58,611 bases of DNA from Dolichospermum compactum NIES-806. GTDB lineage: Bacteria; Cyanobacteriota; Cyanobacteriia; Cyanobacteriales; Nostocaceae. The first letter of the stretch is position 1. Every line of letters starts with the position of its first letter. Under the pieces are notes generated by a model. That model saw only the letters and a list, made by a program, of their open reading frames with translations, was not told the DNA's origin and did not search any database. The stretch is taken from positions 469,484 to 528,094 of the forward strand of contig NZ_AP018316.1 of NCBI RefSeq assembly GCF_002368115.1. Reading direction: 5' to 3'. This document shows positions 44,317 to 52,411 of this stretch, piece by piece. A program made the translations under genes and the position numbers.

Positions 44317-45093
44317 TCAGCTTGCGGGGACAAATTCTAGGCGATACCGATATAATGCCACTGGTCGAGAACCTGCGGTAAAATAATCGGGATCTTGGGG
44401 TGAAAGGTAGACGGCGGTTACTTGATCTGCGGTAATGGCTGGAGATGGTGTGGAGAGTTTTTGATAGGCTGTGGTTGACTCTACAGTATTCAAATATGGA
44501 CGAGAACTGCCTTTAAATAATTGTTGGAAAACTTCTGTGGTGATGAATTGATTATCTGCTGTTGTTTCGGTGGCGCGATCGCTGATAATGGAAATTAATT
44601 GCCGTTCACCGCGCAAAAAGGTAATTTGCCGATTGGGAGATTGAGGATCTACTCTGGATGATAAGACAGCCTCATCGCCTAAATACGCTCTAGATAAATT
44701 TAAACTATTAAATTCTCTATCTGCTACTAATATTGATGCTTGATTCTGGAAATTAGTAAGAAATTTTAAACCCGAATTAATTGGTTTAACTTTGATGAAT
44801 TTAACTAAAAAACTAATTGGTTGATTTAATTGACTACGATTACCTTCAAAGCCTGGTGTCACTATATCCGGTCCTAAAGGTGCGGCTAAATCTACTAATG
44901 TGCTGGTAACTTTCCAAGTCCCAGCTATCCAGTCAGGGTAAACTAAATCTCCTTTGGCTGGTTTAACTGATGTTAATCTTTCCCATTGGGGGAATTTGGC
45001 TAAATGTTCTGCTAATTCTCCGGCTTGGGCTTCGTTATTTCCTAGTAAGATTATCAGTATTAAGCAAAAACTAACAATTATTTTATTTAACAT
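44317..45093 (-). CDS. Exported conserved protein (DUF6816-like)
   Basis: This 258-residue protein has an N-terminal signal peptide (IIVSFCLILIILLGNNEAQA, cleavage after AQA) and a lipocalin-like beta domain: YPDWIAGTWKVTSTLVDLAA, then RQITFLRGERQLISI and a C-terminal YRYRLEFVPAS. I recall such proteins as DUF6816 in cyanobacteria and plant plastids, probably thylakoid-lumenal. The ATG at 45093 is chosen over the TTG three codons upstream. Confidence 0.75.
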   Translation of the reverse strand: MLNKIIVSFCLILIILLGNNEAQAGELAEHLAKFPQWERLTSVKPAKGDLVYPDWIAGTWKVTSTLVDLAAPLGPDIVTPGFEGNRSQLNQPISFLVKFIKVKPINSGLKFLTNFQNQASILVADREFNSLNLSRAYLGDEAVLSSRVDPQSPNRQITFLRGERQLISIISDRATETTADNQFITTEVFQQLFKGSSRPYLNTVESTTAYQKLSTPSPAITADQVTAVYLSPQDPDYFTAGSRPVALYRYRLEFVPAS

Positions 45094-45122
45094 ATTCAAC
45101 AATTAATAATATTTATTCACTC

Positions 45123-45155
45123 AGATCCCCGACTTCTTCGAGAAGTCGGGGATCT
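45123..45155. repeat. Dispersed palindrome (AGATCCCCGACTTCT), perfect copy
   Basis: AGATCCCCGACTTCT and AGAAGTCGGGGATCT pair perfectly with a 3-nt loop, between two co-directional genes. It probably ends transcription of the upstream ChuX-like gene. Confidence 0.85.
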
Positions 45156-45168
45156 ATATTTGTCAAAA

Positions 45169-45576
45169 TTATAAGGTTTCTAGGGCTAAAGGTTGCCAAA
45201 CTTCGCCATATTTTTCTTTTAAAAGTTGCCAAGCTTCTACTTGTCCTGGTTCATATTCTCCGGGTTTACCCCATTGTAAAAAGAGGCTTAATGCGGGTTT
45301 TTCTTCTGGATCTAAAAACCGAATTGCATAGGTTGTAAAATTTCCTCTTTTGGCTTCACCTGTTTCAAATTTCACTTTTTGAATCATGTCCATATTCAAA
45401 TGAAATTCAAAGCCTTCGGTGTGCATATTTGCATATTTACCTTTTGGTAATTCGGCGTAGTATAGTTTTTCTATTTTTCCTCTAGCTTCTAAAACGGCAG
45501 CACTGCTAGTGACAATTAAGCGTAAAGTTCCCAATGTTTCACAAGCTTCTAAAAATTCTTTCAATGTTGTACTCAT
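45169..45576 (-). CDS. ChuX/HutX-like haem-related protein
   Basis: This 135-residue protein reads TLRLIVTSSAAVLEARGKIE, ANMHTEGFEFHLNMDMIQKV, then ALSLFLQWGKPGEYEPGQVE. This matches the ChuX/HutX family, whose members bind or carry haem in the cytoplasm. Cyanobacterial members are not well characterised. It is monocistronic. Confidence 0.8.
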   Translation of the reverse strand: MSTTLKEFLEACETLGTLRLIVTSSAAVLEARGKIEKLYYAELPKGKYANMHTEGFEFHLNMDMIQKVKFETGEAKRGNFTTYAIRFLDPEEKPALSLFLQWGKPGEYEPGQVEAWQLLKEKYGEVWQPLALETL

Positions 45577-45768
45577 AGCTGTTGATTTTTTAGTAGTGAG
45601 TGTTCAATTTCAGATTTATGACTAATCAGGGAATACCAAAATATAAATTATCCCATATTGTGGGATGGGCTTCTAGCCCGTCCATTCAAGGGCAGGCAAG
45701 ATGCCTACCACACAAGAATTAATTGAATATTTTATTATTTGGAAGTCATTAACTAATTTACTACGTTT

Positions 45769-46722
45769 CTACGTTTCGTATTTTTCATAGGCAGCAACAA
45801 TGCGTTGTACTAAGGGATGACGAACAACGTCTTTTTGAGAAAATTCGCAAATTGCAATTCCTTCCACGTTTCTGAGAATCTGTAAAGCTACGTCTAAACC
45901 TGATTTTTGATGGAGTGGTAAATCGGTTTGGGTGATGTCACCTGTGATTACCATGCGGGAGTTAAAACCCAATCGGGTTAAAACCATTTTCATTTGCGCT
46001 GGTGTGGTATTCTGGGCTTCATCAACAATGATAAAGGCGTTATTTAATGTCCGTCCCCGCATATAAGCTAGTGGTGCGACTTCGATGATTTCTCGTTCGA
46101 TTAGGTTGGGGACTTTTTCGGGATCTATGAATTCATTAATGGCATCATAAAGGGGACGCAGATAGGGGTTGACTTTTTGCTGTAGGTCTCCTGGTAAAAA
46201 GCCGAGTTTTTCCCCTGCTTCGACTGCGGGACGGGTTAAAATTAGCCGTTCAAATTGATTGCTGAGTAGGGCTTGGACGGCCATAACTACAGCGAGATAG
46301 GTTTTCCCTGTTCCCGCAGGACCAATACAAAAGGTTAAATCACGTCTGCGAAGTGCGTCTATATATTGGCGTTGGTGAAAGGTTTTGGCGCGAATTTCAA
46401 ATCCCCGGCGAGTTTTGGCGAGGATATCCCGTTGTAGGTCTTGGAGTTGGTCTTCTGTGTTTGTATCGAGGGCTTGACGGGCTGTGAGAATATCGGCGCT
46501 GGAGATATTATTACCTTTACTCCACAAATTTTCGAGCGATCGCACTAATTTCTTAGCTAATTCTACCTGTTTAGGTGTTCCCGAAATTAATAATTCTTGT
46601 CCCCGGAGAACTAAGTTAGCTCCTGTTTGTTGTGATAAAAACTTGATATTTGCCTCACCATAACCAGCTAGAGCGATCGCACTGGACATACTAGGCAGTT
46701 GAATGATGGAATCATCTGCCAT
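45769..46722 (-). CDS. phoH: PhoH-family ATPase
   Basis: This 317-residue protein has an N-terminal KH-like part (IKFLSQQTGANLVLRGQELLI), then the PhoH domain with Walker A GPAGTGKTYLAV and Walker B AFIIVDEAQNTTPAQMKMVL, and GDITQTDLP. PhoH proteins are ATP-dependent RNA-linked enzymes; in bacteria they go with ribosome maturation genes (ybeY, rpsP, khpA). Here it lies after khpA, with a 1-kb gap holding a MITE. Confidence 0.93.
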   Translation of the reverse strand: MADDSIIQLPSMSSAIALAGYGEANIKFLSQQTGANLVLRGQELLISGTPKQVELAKKLVRSLENLWSKGNNISSADILTARQALDTNTEDQLQDLQRDILAKTRRGFEIRAKTFHQRQYIDALRRRDLTFCIGPAGTGKTYLAVVMAVQALLSNQFERLILTRPAVEAGEKLGFLPGDLQQKVNPYLRPLYDAINEFIDPEKVPNLIEREIIEVAPLAYMRGRTLNNAFIIVDEAQNTTPAQMKMVLTRLGFNSRMVITGDITQTDLPLHQKSGLDVALQILRNVEGIAICEFSQKDVVRHPLVQRIVAAYEKYET

Positions 46723-47729
46723 ATTATTGCTGAATTGGGTGAAAGGTGATGTTTAACAAAATTAATATTTTCATATTCAATGTAAATTGAAAATTCTGTA
46801 ATTTTCTGTTAATTAAGAGGTTGTTTGAAAAGTATTAGATGAAACCGATAATCTCCAGAAACCTAACCCCCATGCCCCCTCTGACAGGTGTAGGTTGTTT
46901 ACATTCTGGTGAGGGCAAGACTTGGGCGACAAGGTGACAAGGGAGGAAAACCCTACAGGATTATGTTTTTTGGCAACAATAACACACCGTTAAAAGACTA
47001 TTGTGCGTATAAAATCTTCTTTGTCTACGTTCCCTCCAAGTCTTCCCAGTCTTGCCTTCACAGACAATATTAAAAACCTACCCTTGTGAGCCAGCCCCCC
47101 TTCCCTACCCTACGGTGTACACACAAGTGGTATCTACAAGGGTTTCAGGCGTTATAGACCTCTGAAATTGTCATTACGAGCGCAAGTAATTACATAATCC
47201 CGTAGTTTTTGCGATCACTTCGTTATTCCTCCTCTATGGGAGACGCTACGGGAAGGCAATGAAAGACTTCCAGAGCTATTCCTAGGTCGCGCTATCTCTT
47301 CGAGACGCTACCGCGAACGCCATCGCACAGCCTAAAATTAGATAACGAAACCAAGTCATAGGGGGAATTTTAGGACTTGTGTGTACACTGTAGCTTCCCT
47401 ACCAGGGGATGGGGGTTTCAAAGCCTCTCCCCGCTTCGGGGAGAGGTTTAGAGATGGGTTTGTTTATACATTAAAAACTTTTCAAACATCCTCTAAGGCT
47501 TATCAAATAAAACTAAAACACTTTATCAGGTTTTATACTATTCTTCCTTTCTTTCTCCTGACTTTTCCCAATATTGGAAAATAGGCTGACAACATTTGTT
47601 AATTCTTGGCTGGTAAATCCGCAATAAACACGGAAATATTCGCCAAGACTTGACAATGCTGTTGTCCCCTTTCTCCATCTTTCCCAGAAAATAATCTGTA
47701 ATCAACCATTTAAACTGATCAATTATGAT
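46723..47729. other. 1-kb gene-free region between khpA and phoH
   Basis: No gene is seen. It contains the 284-bp element at 47110, a CCTCTCCCC/GGGGAGAGG hairpin near 47427-47446, and CCAACCCCCATGCCCC-like repeats (for example 46862). Frames here start at weak codons and carry no family features. Confidence 0.6.
47110..47393. mobile_element. 284-bp non-autonomous element with 10-bp target duplication
   Basis: The inverted ends are CTACGGTGTACACACAAGT and ACTTGTGTGTACACTGTAG (19 bp, one mismatch). They are flanked on both sides by CTTCCCTACC (47100-47109 and 47394-47403). There is no transposase. The interior carries GCTACGGGAAGGC and CGCTATCTCTTCGAGACGC repeats. The length of the duplication suggests an IS4-like or similar transposase in trans. 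Confidence 0.85.
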
Positions 47730-48143
47730 CTAGCGTAAACGTGGTTTAACAACAGGTTTGGGAATATTGCTCTCTCTTTCTTTCGATTTGGGTGGTAGTA
47801 TCCGCTCTTCCTGGTCTTGATCAAAAGACATACTATCTCGACTGTGGGAACTGCCGCCGTAAATATCCAGGTATACTGATTGCCCAGCCAGTTCTGCTGC
47901 TGCGGAAATTACAGTGCGAATTGCCTGGATATTTCGTCCCCCCCGACCAAACACTTTTTCTTTATCTATGCTATTAAAAGCAATGCGAACCCAAGCTCGC
48001 TTGAGGGTTTGAGACATTTCACAATCAACGCTTAAAGATTCTGGAGATTCTAAAAACGGTTGCACAAGAAACTTCACCAGCCCCACATAATTGGGATTGG
48101 TTGTTAGGGATTTAATCTCAAGACTATGATGCGGCTGTTGCAC
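47730..48143 (-). CDS. khpA: KH-domain RNA-binding protein KhpA
   Basis: This 137-residue protein is a single KH domain with YVGLVKFLVQPFLESPESLS, then IDKEKVFGRGGRNIQAIRTV (the GRGG loop binds RNA) and a charged, disordered C-terminus. KhpA acts in RNA regulation and ribosome-linked processes and forms heterodimers with KhpB. There is no ATG near the start. GTG 48143 (with an AGG nearby) is used, and a TTG at 48155 is the alternative. Either start lies inside the end of rpsP, so translation is coupled. Confidence 0.9.
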   Translation of the reverse strand: MQQPHHSLEIKSLTTNPNYVGLVKFLVQPFLESPESLSVDCEMSQTLKRAWVRIAFNSIDKEKVFGRGGRNIQAIRTVISAAAELAGQSVYLDIYGGSSHSRDSMSFDQDQEERILPPKSKERESNIPKPVVKPRLR

Positions 48144-48384
48144 TGACCTGTTCAAAAACGTTAGCTTTTACGAGGATACGACGAACTGTATCGGTAGGTT
48201 GAGCGCCTTGTTGCAGTCGCTTAACAATACCAGGAATATCTAATTTTACTTCATCAGTTCTGGGGTTATAAAATCCTAGTTCTTCTAGGGGGCGACCGTC
48301 ACGACGGGCAAGATTGTTAATAGCAACAATCCGGTAACTTGCTTCGCGCTTTTTGCCAAATCTTTTTAAACGCAATTTGATCAT
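48124..48384 (-). CDS. rpsP: 30S ribosomal protein S16
   Basis: This 86-residue S16 starts MIKLRLKRFGKKREASYRIV, with RRDGRPLEELGFYNPR and the Ala/Thr-rich tail typical of cyanobacteria. It overlaps khpA. Its usual upstream neighbour ffh lies 4 kb away, across an island of relics. Confidence 0.97.
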   Translation of the reverse strand: MIKLRLKRFGKKREASYRIVAINNLARRDGRPLEELGFYNPRTDEVKLDIPGIVKRLQQGAQPTDTVRRILVKANVFEQVSATAAS

Positions 48385-48685
48385 GTTGAGAACTGTTTCT
48401 CCTGTTCCTAGTGAGTGAGTTTGTAACTGATTGATAGGGAAGTGATGGGGATATTATACCCGCCTTCACAACTTCCAACACTGAAATGCTAATTTTAGCA
48501 CTTTCTAGCCCTGAATGGCTATTAGTTTAGTTGTCAGTTGGAAAGATATTCTCTCCGTTCCCTGTTACCTGTTCCCGTCGTTTCGGGATAAAACAGTTGT
48601 AGTACCTCAATCTTTCCTCCATTAGCTGCACTAATTCATTATAAACAATTTTGATAAATTATTGACCAGAGTATAGACTACGTGT
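48385..48685. other. Gene-free 301 bp upstream of rpsP
   Basis: The rpsP promoter is expected here. A short GTTACCTGTTCCC run and a GTTGTCAGTTGG fragment are the only repeats seen. Confidence 0.5.
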
Positions 48686-48928
48686 TTATTTCCGCACAGA
48701 CCAAGAGCGAACTTGACCCAAAGTCACAGGAATTCTGTCACTAACATCAATGGTAAACAAAAACACCTTTTTAGCCCTGCTTCCATTTTCTGGGTCAAAA
48801 AACTTTAATTTCACATCCCAACAATCGCTATTAATACGACAAAAAGGACTTTTTTCCACTTCAATACTATCAAGCTGCATCCCTGTAGAAATAGCTTGAG
48901 AAAAACTAGAAGCCGCTTGGATAACATA
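48686..48928 (-). pseudogene. 3' relic of a cyanobactin protease PatG-like gene
   Basis: An 81-codon frame ends in DCWDVKLKFFDPENGSRAKK, then VFLFTIDVSDRIPVTLGQVR and SWSVRK. With its upstream SFSQAISTGMQLDSIEVEKS, this matches what I recall of the C-terminal domain of PatG, the macrocyclising protease of cyanobactin clusters. The protease domain and other pat genes are absent. It is a leftover of a lost or moved cluster. Confidence 0.7.
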
Positions 48929-49362
48929 TTATTGTCTTGGCATTGTTTGACTGCACGGGCAAATCTGGTGCTATTCCCGTTTGGGTGGGGTGACAAGCGG
49001 CGATATGGATGAGATTTGCCCCCCATTGCCAAGCGGTATTAATCCCACATTCCGCACCCCCCGGTGTCACAATCGGTTTTTTCTGATTTTTATCCCCATT
49101 TAATGTTGTATTTTGTACCAAAACCAAGAAATATTGGTAGGCGATAGCGAAGCGCTGCTGCAAGCAGTTCGCTAAAACCAAATCTCCAAACGACCAATTT
49201 CCGTTGTGTGACAGTTTAAGGTGCGGAAGGTAGGTTAATAGCTTGGGTAAGGTTGACGGGGGAAATAAAATCATCACCAGCGAAGGAAATGGGAATATTT
49301 AATGGTGTACATAAAAGAGCAATCCCAGGGGCAGGTGTGCCGTGTTGCCAGGGGAAACGCAT
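48906..49362 (-). pseudogene. Unrecognised frameshifted gene
   Basis: From ATG 49362 (MRFPWQHGTPAPGIALL) one frame runs to a TAA near 49228. A second frame picks up protein-like sequence (HNGNWSFGDLVLANCLQQRF, then GAECGINTAWQWGANLIHIA) and continues to 48906. A single frameshift near 49233 would join them. No family is recognised. It lies beside the PatG relic but does not resemble it. Confidence 0.45.
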
Positions 49363-49449
49363 CTAAATTTTATTGACAAAATACCGATTTAATGTATAAA
49401 CCAATAAATCCCAATTTATCCTTTGATTGATTTTTTCAGAGTCATAGTG

Positions 49450-49629
49450 ATGGACTATCGCAATTATGTCAAACAAGTGATCACAGAATATGCTCAATTA
49501 GGTTCAGCTAAGGATGAAATTGAACAACAATTGATTTTTGATACTTTTGGTGATCATTATCAATTGATGTATGTGGGTTGGAAAAATAGAAAACGGCAGC
49601 ATGGTTGTGTTTTGCATTTAGATATAGTT
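49450..49629 (+). pseudogene. 5' fragment of an XisI-type gene
   Basis: From ATG 49450 the frame gives the first 60 residues of XisI: MDYRNYVKQVITEYAQLGSA, then LIFDTFGDHYQLMYVGWKNR and HGCVLHLDIV. After that comes unrelated sequence. The missing half (IWIQRDGTE...) is what is found at 41686-41847, on the same strand 7.8 kb away. No xisH is present. Confidence 0.85.
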
Positions 49630-49870
49630 CTCCCAAGCGTTGATTTTGGACTACATCCATTTTTAAATTAGCTAATTCTAGAACTTCCTGATCGGAAATA
49701 TCAGGAATGTTTGAATTAATGCTCATTTCTGAGAGATTATCTAAGGTAGGTAATACTATTTCTAGGGTGTCAAGCAAAACGTCTGATATCTCTCGCGCTG
49801 TTGCTTCTCCAAGACGTTCGACAGAAGCAGCTAAACTTTCGGGTAAGTTAATAGTTATGGGAATTGTCAT
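49508..49870 (-). pseudogene. Truncated antitoxin-like gene joined head-on to xisI fragment
   Basis: From ATG 49870 the frame (MTIPITINLPESLAASVERL, then SDQEVLELANLKMDVVQNQR LGEL) looks like a small protein often paired with PIN toxins in cyanobacteria. The usual continuation after QNQRLGEL is lost. From about 49630 the frame is the antisense of the xisI fragment. The real part is 49630-49870. Confidence 0.6.
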
Positions 49871-50277
49871 AGAAAATAAAATGCTTTATTACAATTATAG
49901 TTTAGATGATGAAATTGTCACCAATTAGGATATCCAGGATTTAAGGATTTACAGGATGTTATTTAAATCCTGTAGGTTAGTTTGACGGATGTTACCCAAC
50001 ATTTTGGTGATTTTGTGATTTAATTTTGTTGGGTTGGGCTGTCGCTTAATCCAACCTACATTCTAGTGGTTTTATGTTAACTCATTTGATAATACAAATT
50101 AAAATTATCTAATGAACCAGCAATTAATTCTTTTTCTTTGAAACATATCATTGTATTTAACACATTTTTACCTCGATAAAAGCTATGAACTCTATTAGCA
50201 ACATCATTATGCAAATTGTCTATAAACTCATTAGGATTTATCAAGTAGCCATAAATTAGTCTATTATTCCTTTAATT
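49871..50277. other. Gene-poor stretch with a short unrecognised remnant
   Basis: On the minus strand a frame without its own start (about 50250 to TAA 50077) reads NEFIDNLHNDVANRVHSFYR, then GKNVLNTMICFKEKELIAGS. It looks like a gene 3' end, but no family is recognised. A copy of the GGGTTGGGCTGTCGC/AATCCAACCTACA repeat is at about 50027-50060. Confidence 0.4.
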
Positions 50278-50601
50278 ATGCCGAGAAAACCTCGCAATAT
50301 CAAACCCGGCTACTCTTATCACATAACAACTCGTTGCAATAACCGTGAATTTAAACTATCACGGCGTGAATGTCGGGAAGTGTTTCTTTATGCAATAAAA
50401 AAGGCTTTGGATAAATACAATTTCCAGCTTTATGCTTTGTGCATTATGTCAAATCATGTTCATTATTTGATTGCACCTAAACAACCAGAAGATTTACCTA
50501 AAATTATGCACTTCCTGAATTGGTACACAGCGATGTGTTTCAATCGAATGTTAAGAATAACGGGGCATTTTTGGGAGAAGATGTCATTCATGGTAGAATA
50601 G
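50278..50601 (+). pseudogene. 5' part of a REP-associated tyrosine transposase (RAYT)
   Basis: The frame begins MPRKPRNIKPGYSYHITTRC, with the HUH motif NHVHYLI near 61-67, and continues HFLNWYTAMCFNRMLRITGH. This is the Y1 (IS200-like) transposase fold that handles REP palindromes. It stops after 107 residues, before the catalytic Tyr region. The following sequence in another frame (SIRMDLLHGANYNDPAAFQN to RRGRIWC) does not look like RAYT. Confidence 0.75.
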
Positions 50602-50719
50602 AAGACTTAGTTAGCATTCGCATGGATTTATTACATGGTGCTAATTATAATGATCCCGCTGCATTTCAAAATCGTAGCTATCAGCAAATTAAATCTTCTT
50701 GTAGCTATGGTTGTCATAT

Positions 50720-50790
50720 CCGTCGCGGACGTATTTGGTGTTAGTTGGTGCGGTTTTCATATCCCCGACTTCTTTGAGAAGTCGAGGATA
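50720..50790. repeat. 71-bp direct repeat, left copy (flanks a Uma2 gene)
   Basis: It begins CCGTCGCGGACGTATTTGGT and runs through GTTAGTTGGTGCGGTTTTCA into a palindrome copy (ATCCCCGACTTCTTTGAGAA). The right copy is at 51445-51515, about 85% identical and in the same orientation. Confidence 0.8.
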
Positions 50791-50794
50791 TTAA

Positions 50795-51373
50795 TTAATA
50801 CACAGGAAACACTTTACTTAAATCAAGCTGTAAATCAGTAAACCAAGGTAAAGATATAACCTGAGTAGGTAAAACAATTCGCTTATTTGTATACCCAAAT
50901 ATCCCCTGTTTATTTTGATATGGTTCAGTGTAACATTCCAAGCAATTATCTAATAAATTAAATATCCAATAATCAGGTATTCCCGCTTTCGCATAAAGAG
51001 GTATTTTCACCTTTTGGTCATAGTCTATGGAAGAATCTGCAACTTCTATGACTAACAATATATCGCTCCCTTGTGGGTGAGATGAAAAATAATCATCATC
51101 ACGGTTTTTGACAATGGCAAAATCTGGTTCTGGTTCGCTTTTGGGTGGTATACTAATAGGGGCTTGAGATTGCAGAATTGCTCTATCTTCTATAAGTTTT
51201 GGAAGTTCTTTTAATAGCTTTCTTAAACAAGTTTCATGTGCCGTACCTTTTGATACCATTTCTACCAATTCTCCGTTAATTAATTGAATGTGATCATCTT
51301 CTTTTAAAAAGCCAATTTCAATGAGTTCGTGATATTCTTCTAGGGTGAAGCTTTTAACCTGAATTGTAGTCAT
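50795..51373 (-). CDS. Uma2-family (DUF820) putative endonuclease
   Basis: This 192-residue complete Uma2 protein has SFTLEEYHELIEIGFLKEDD, IQLINGELVEM, EPDFAIVKNRDDDYF and LLVIEVADSSIDYDQKVKIP, then PDYWIFNLLDN. The ATG at 51373 (MTTIQVK) is preferred; the longer frame runs into the flanking repeat. A 71-bp direct repeat bounds it on both sides. Confidence 0.87.
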   Translation of the reverse strand: MTTIQVKSFTLEEYHELIEIGFLKEDDHIQLINGELVEMVSKGTAHETCLRKLLKELPKLIEDRAILQSQAPISIPPKSEPEPDFAIVKNRDDDYFSSHPQGSDILLVIEVADSSIDYDQKVKIPLYAKAGIPDYWIFNLLDNCLECYTEPYQNKQGIFGYTNKRIVLPTQVISLPWFTDLQLDLSKVFPVY

Positions 51374-51444
51374 ATATCTTGCTCCTTGAGGAATTGCTAT
51401 TATATATTCTAAAAAGCCCAACACACTGAACCTGATAAACCTTT

Positions 51445-51515
51445 CCGTCGTGGTCGGATTTGGTGTTAGTTGGTGCATTTTTCATATCCCCAACTTCTCA
51501 AAGAAGTTGGGGATA
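51445..51515. repeat. 71-bp direct repeat, right copy
   Basis: It begins CCGTCGTGGTCGGATTTGGT and includes GTTAGTTGGTGCATTTTTCA and the palindrome CCCCAACTTCTCAAAGAAGT. It matches 50720-50790. It lies between the two Uma2 genes. Confidence 0.8.
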
Positions 51516-51531
51516 TAATTTAATCTGATTT

Positions 51532-52209
51532 TTAGAGATTATTGAGATCAATACCTTTAGCTGCTAATTTTGCTAATAGGTCCTGATAATTTTTGTGTTC
51601 TTGGTCGGCACGTTGTTTTTCTTATTCGACACGTTGATTTAATTCCACAGATGTGAGAAACTTAGTGCCATGAGGATAATAAATTTCTAAGTTATCTGCT
51701 GTGAGTTTAAAACGTATGTCTAAACGCGGACTGACCCAATTATTAATATCCTCAATTGCCTCTAAACATTCTTTTTCAAGAAGAAATCCTGTTAATTCAA
51801 TTGTATCTGGATTATCTATATAATACTCTTCTACCCGATAACGCTGATAAAAGAGGATTTTTTTGGCCATTTCTTTGGTACTATTTCCCGGAGATAGGAT
51901 TTCAAATACCACTTGGGGAGGAATATTATTTTCTTGCCATTGTTTATAAGAACCTCTATCACCTTTGGGTCTTCCAAACACCACCATGACATCAGGTGCT
52001 TGTCGGGTTTTTACACTTCCTTCTACAGGATACCAAAGTAAATCACCAGCTATAAATACATCATTGTTTGGGGCGAATAATATTTCTAAATTTTCCTTAA
52101 TTTTAACAATCCATTCATATTGTTTAGTATTATCGGACATAGGGTTGCCATCACTATCAGGGTAGATGATTTCTGGTTTGATTTCTGGTGGTATAAGTTG
52201 CTGTACCAT
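51532..52209 (-). pseudogene. Uma2-family gene with C-terminal nonsense codon
   Basis: The core is complete (195 codons: IYPDSDGNPMSDNTKQYEWI, APDVMVVFGRPKGDRGSYKQ, PPQVVFEILSPGNSTKEMAK). A TAA at 51622-51624 comes after LNQRVE, and the same frame resumes with EKQRADQEHKNYQDLLAKLA, then AKGIDLNNL and a stop at 51532. The nonsense (probably CAA to TAA) removes only the usual coiled-coil tail, so the truncated 195-residue protein may still fold. Confidence 0.8.
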
Positions 52210-52411
52210 ATCTAAATCTCCATTTTACTAAAGGTAAATAAAGTTTTGAAAGCAGAGACGTTCCATAGAACGTCTCTACAATGAATATCTCTACGATGAA
52301 TATATTAGTAATTATAAATTATAGTGATTTGTGATTACTAGGTCGCGCTTCGCTATCGCATTTGGCAGACCCCAGACTTCTTGAAGAAATCCGGGATTTT
52401 ATGCTTAAATT

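Noticed and set aside
47381..47584. 67-codon frame after the 284-bp element
   Set aside because: It begins within the element's terminal repeat and reads through a common dispersed hairpin, with no protein-like features.
50635..50841. Continuation of the RAYT gene in another frame
   Set aside because: The frames after 50601 do not carry the catalytic Tyr region or other RAYT motifs, so the gene is called truncated and not merely frameshifted.
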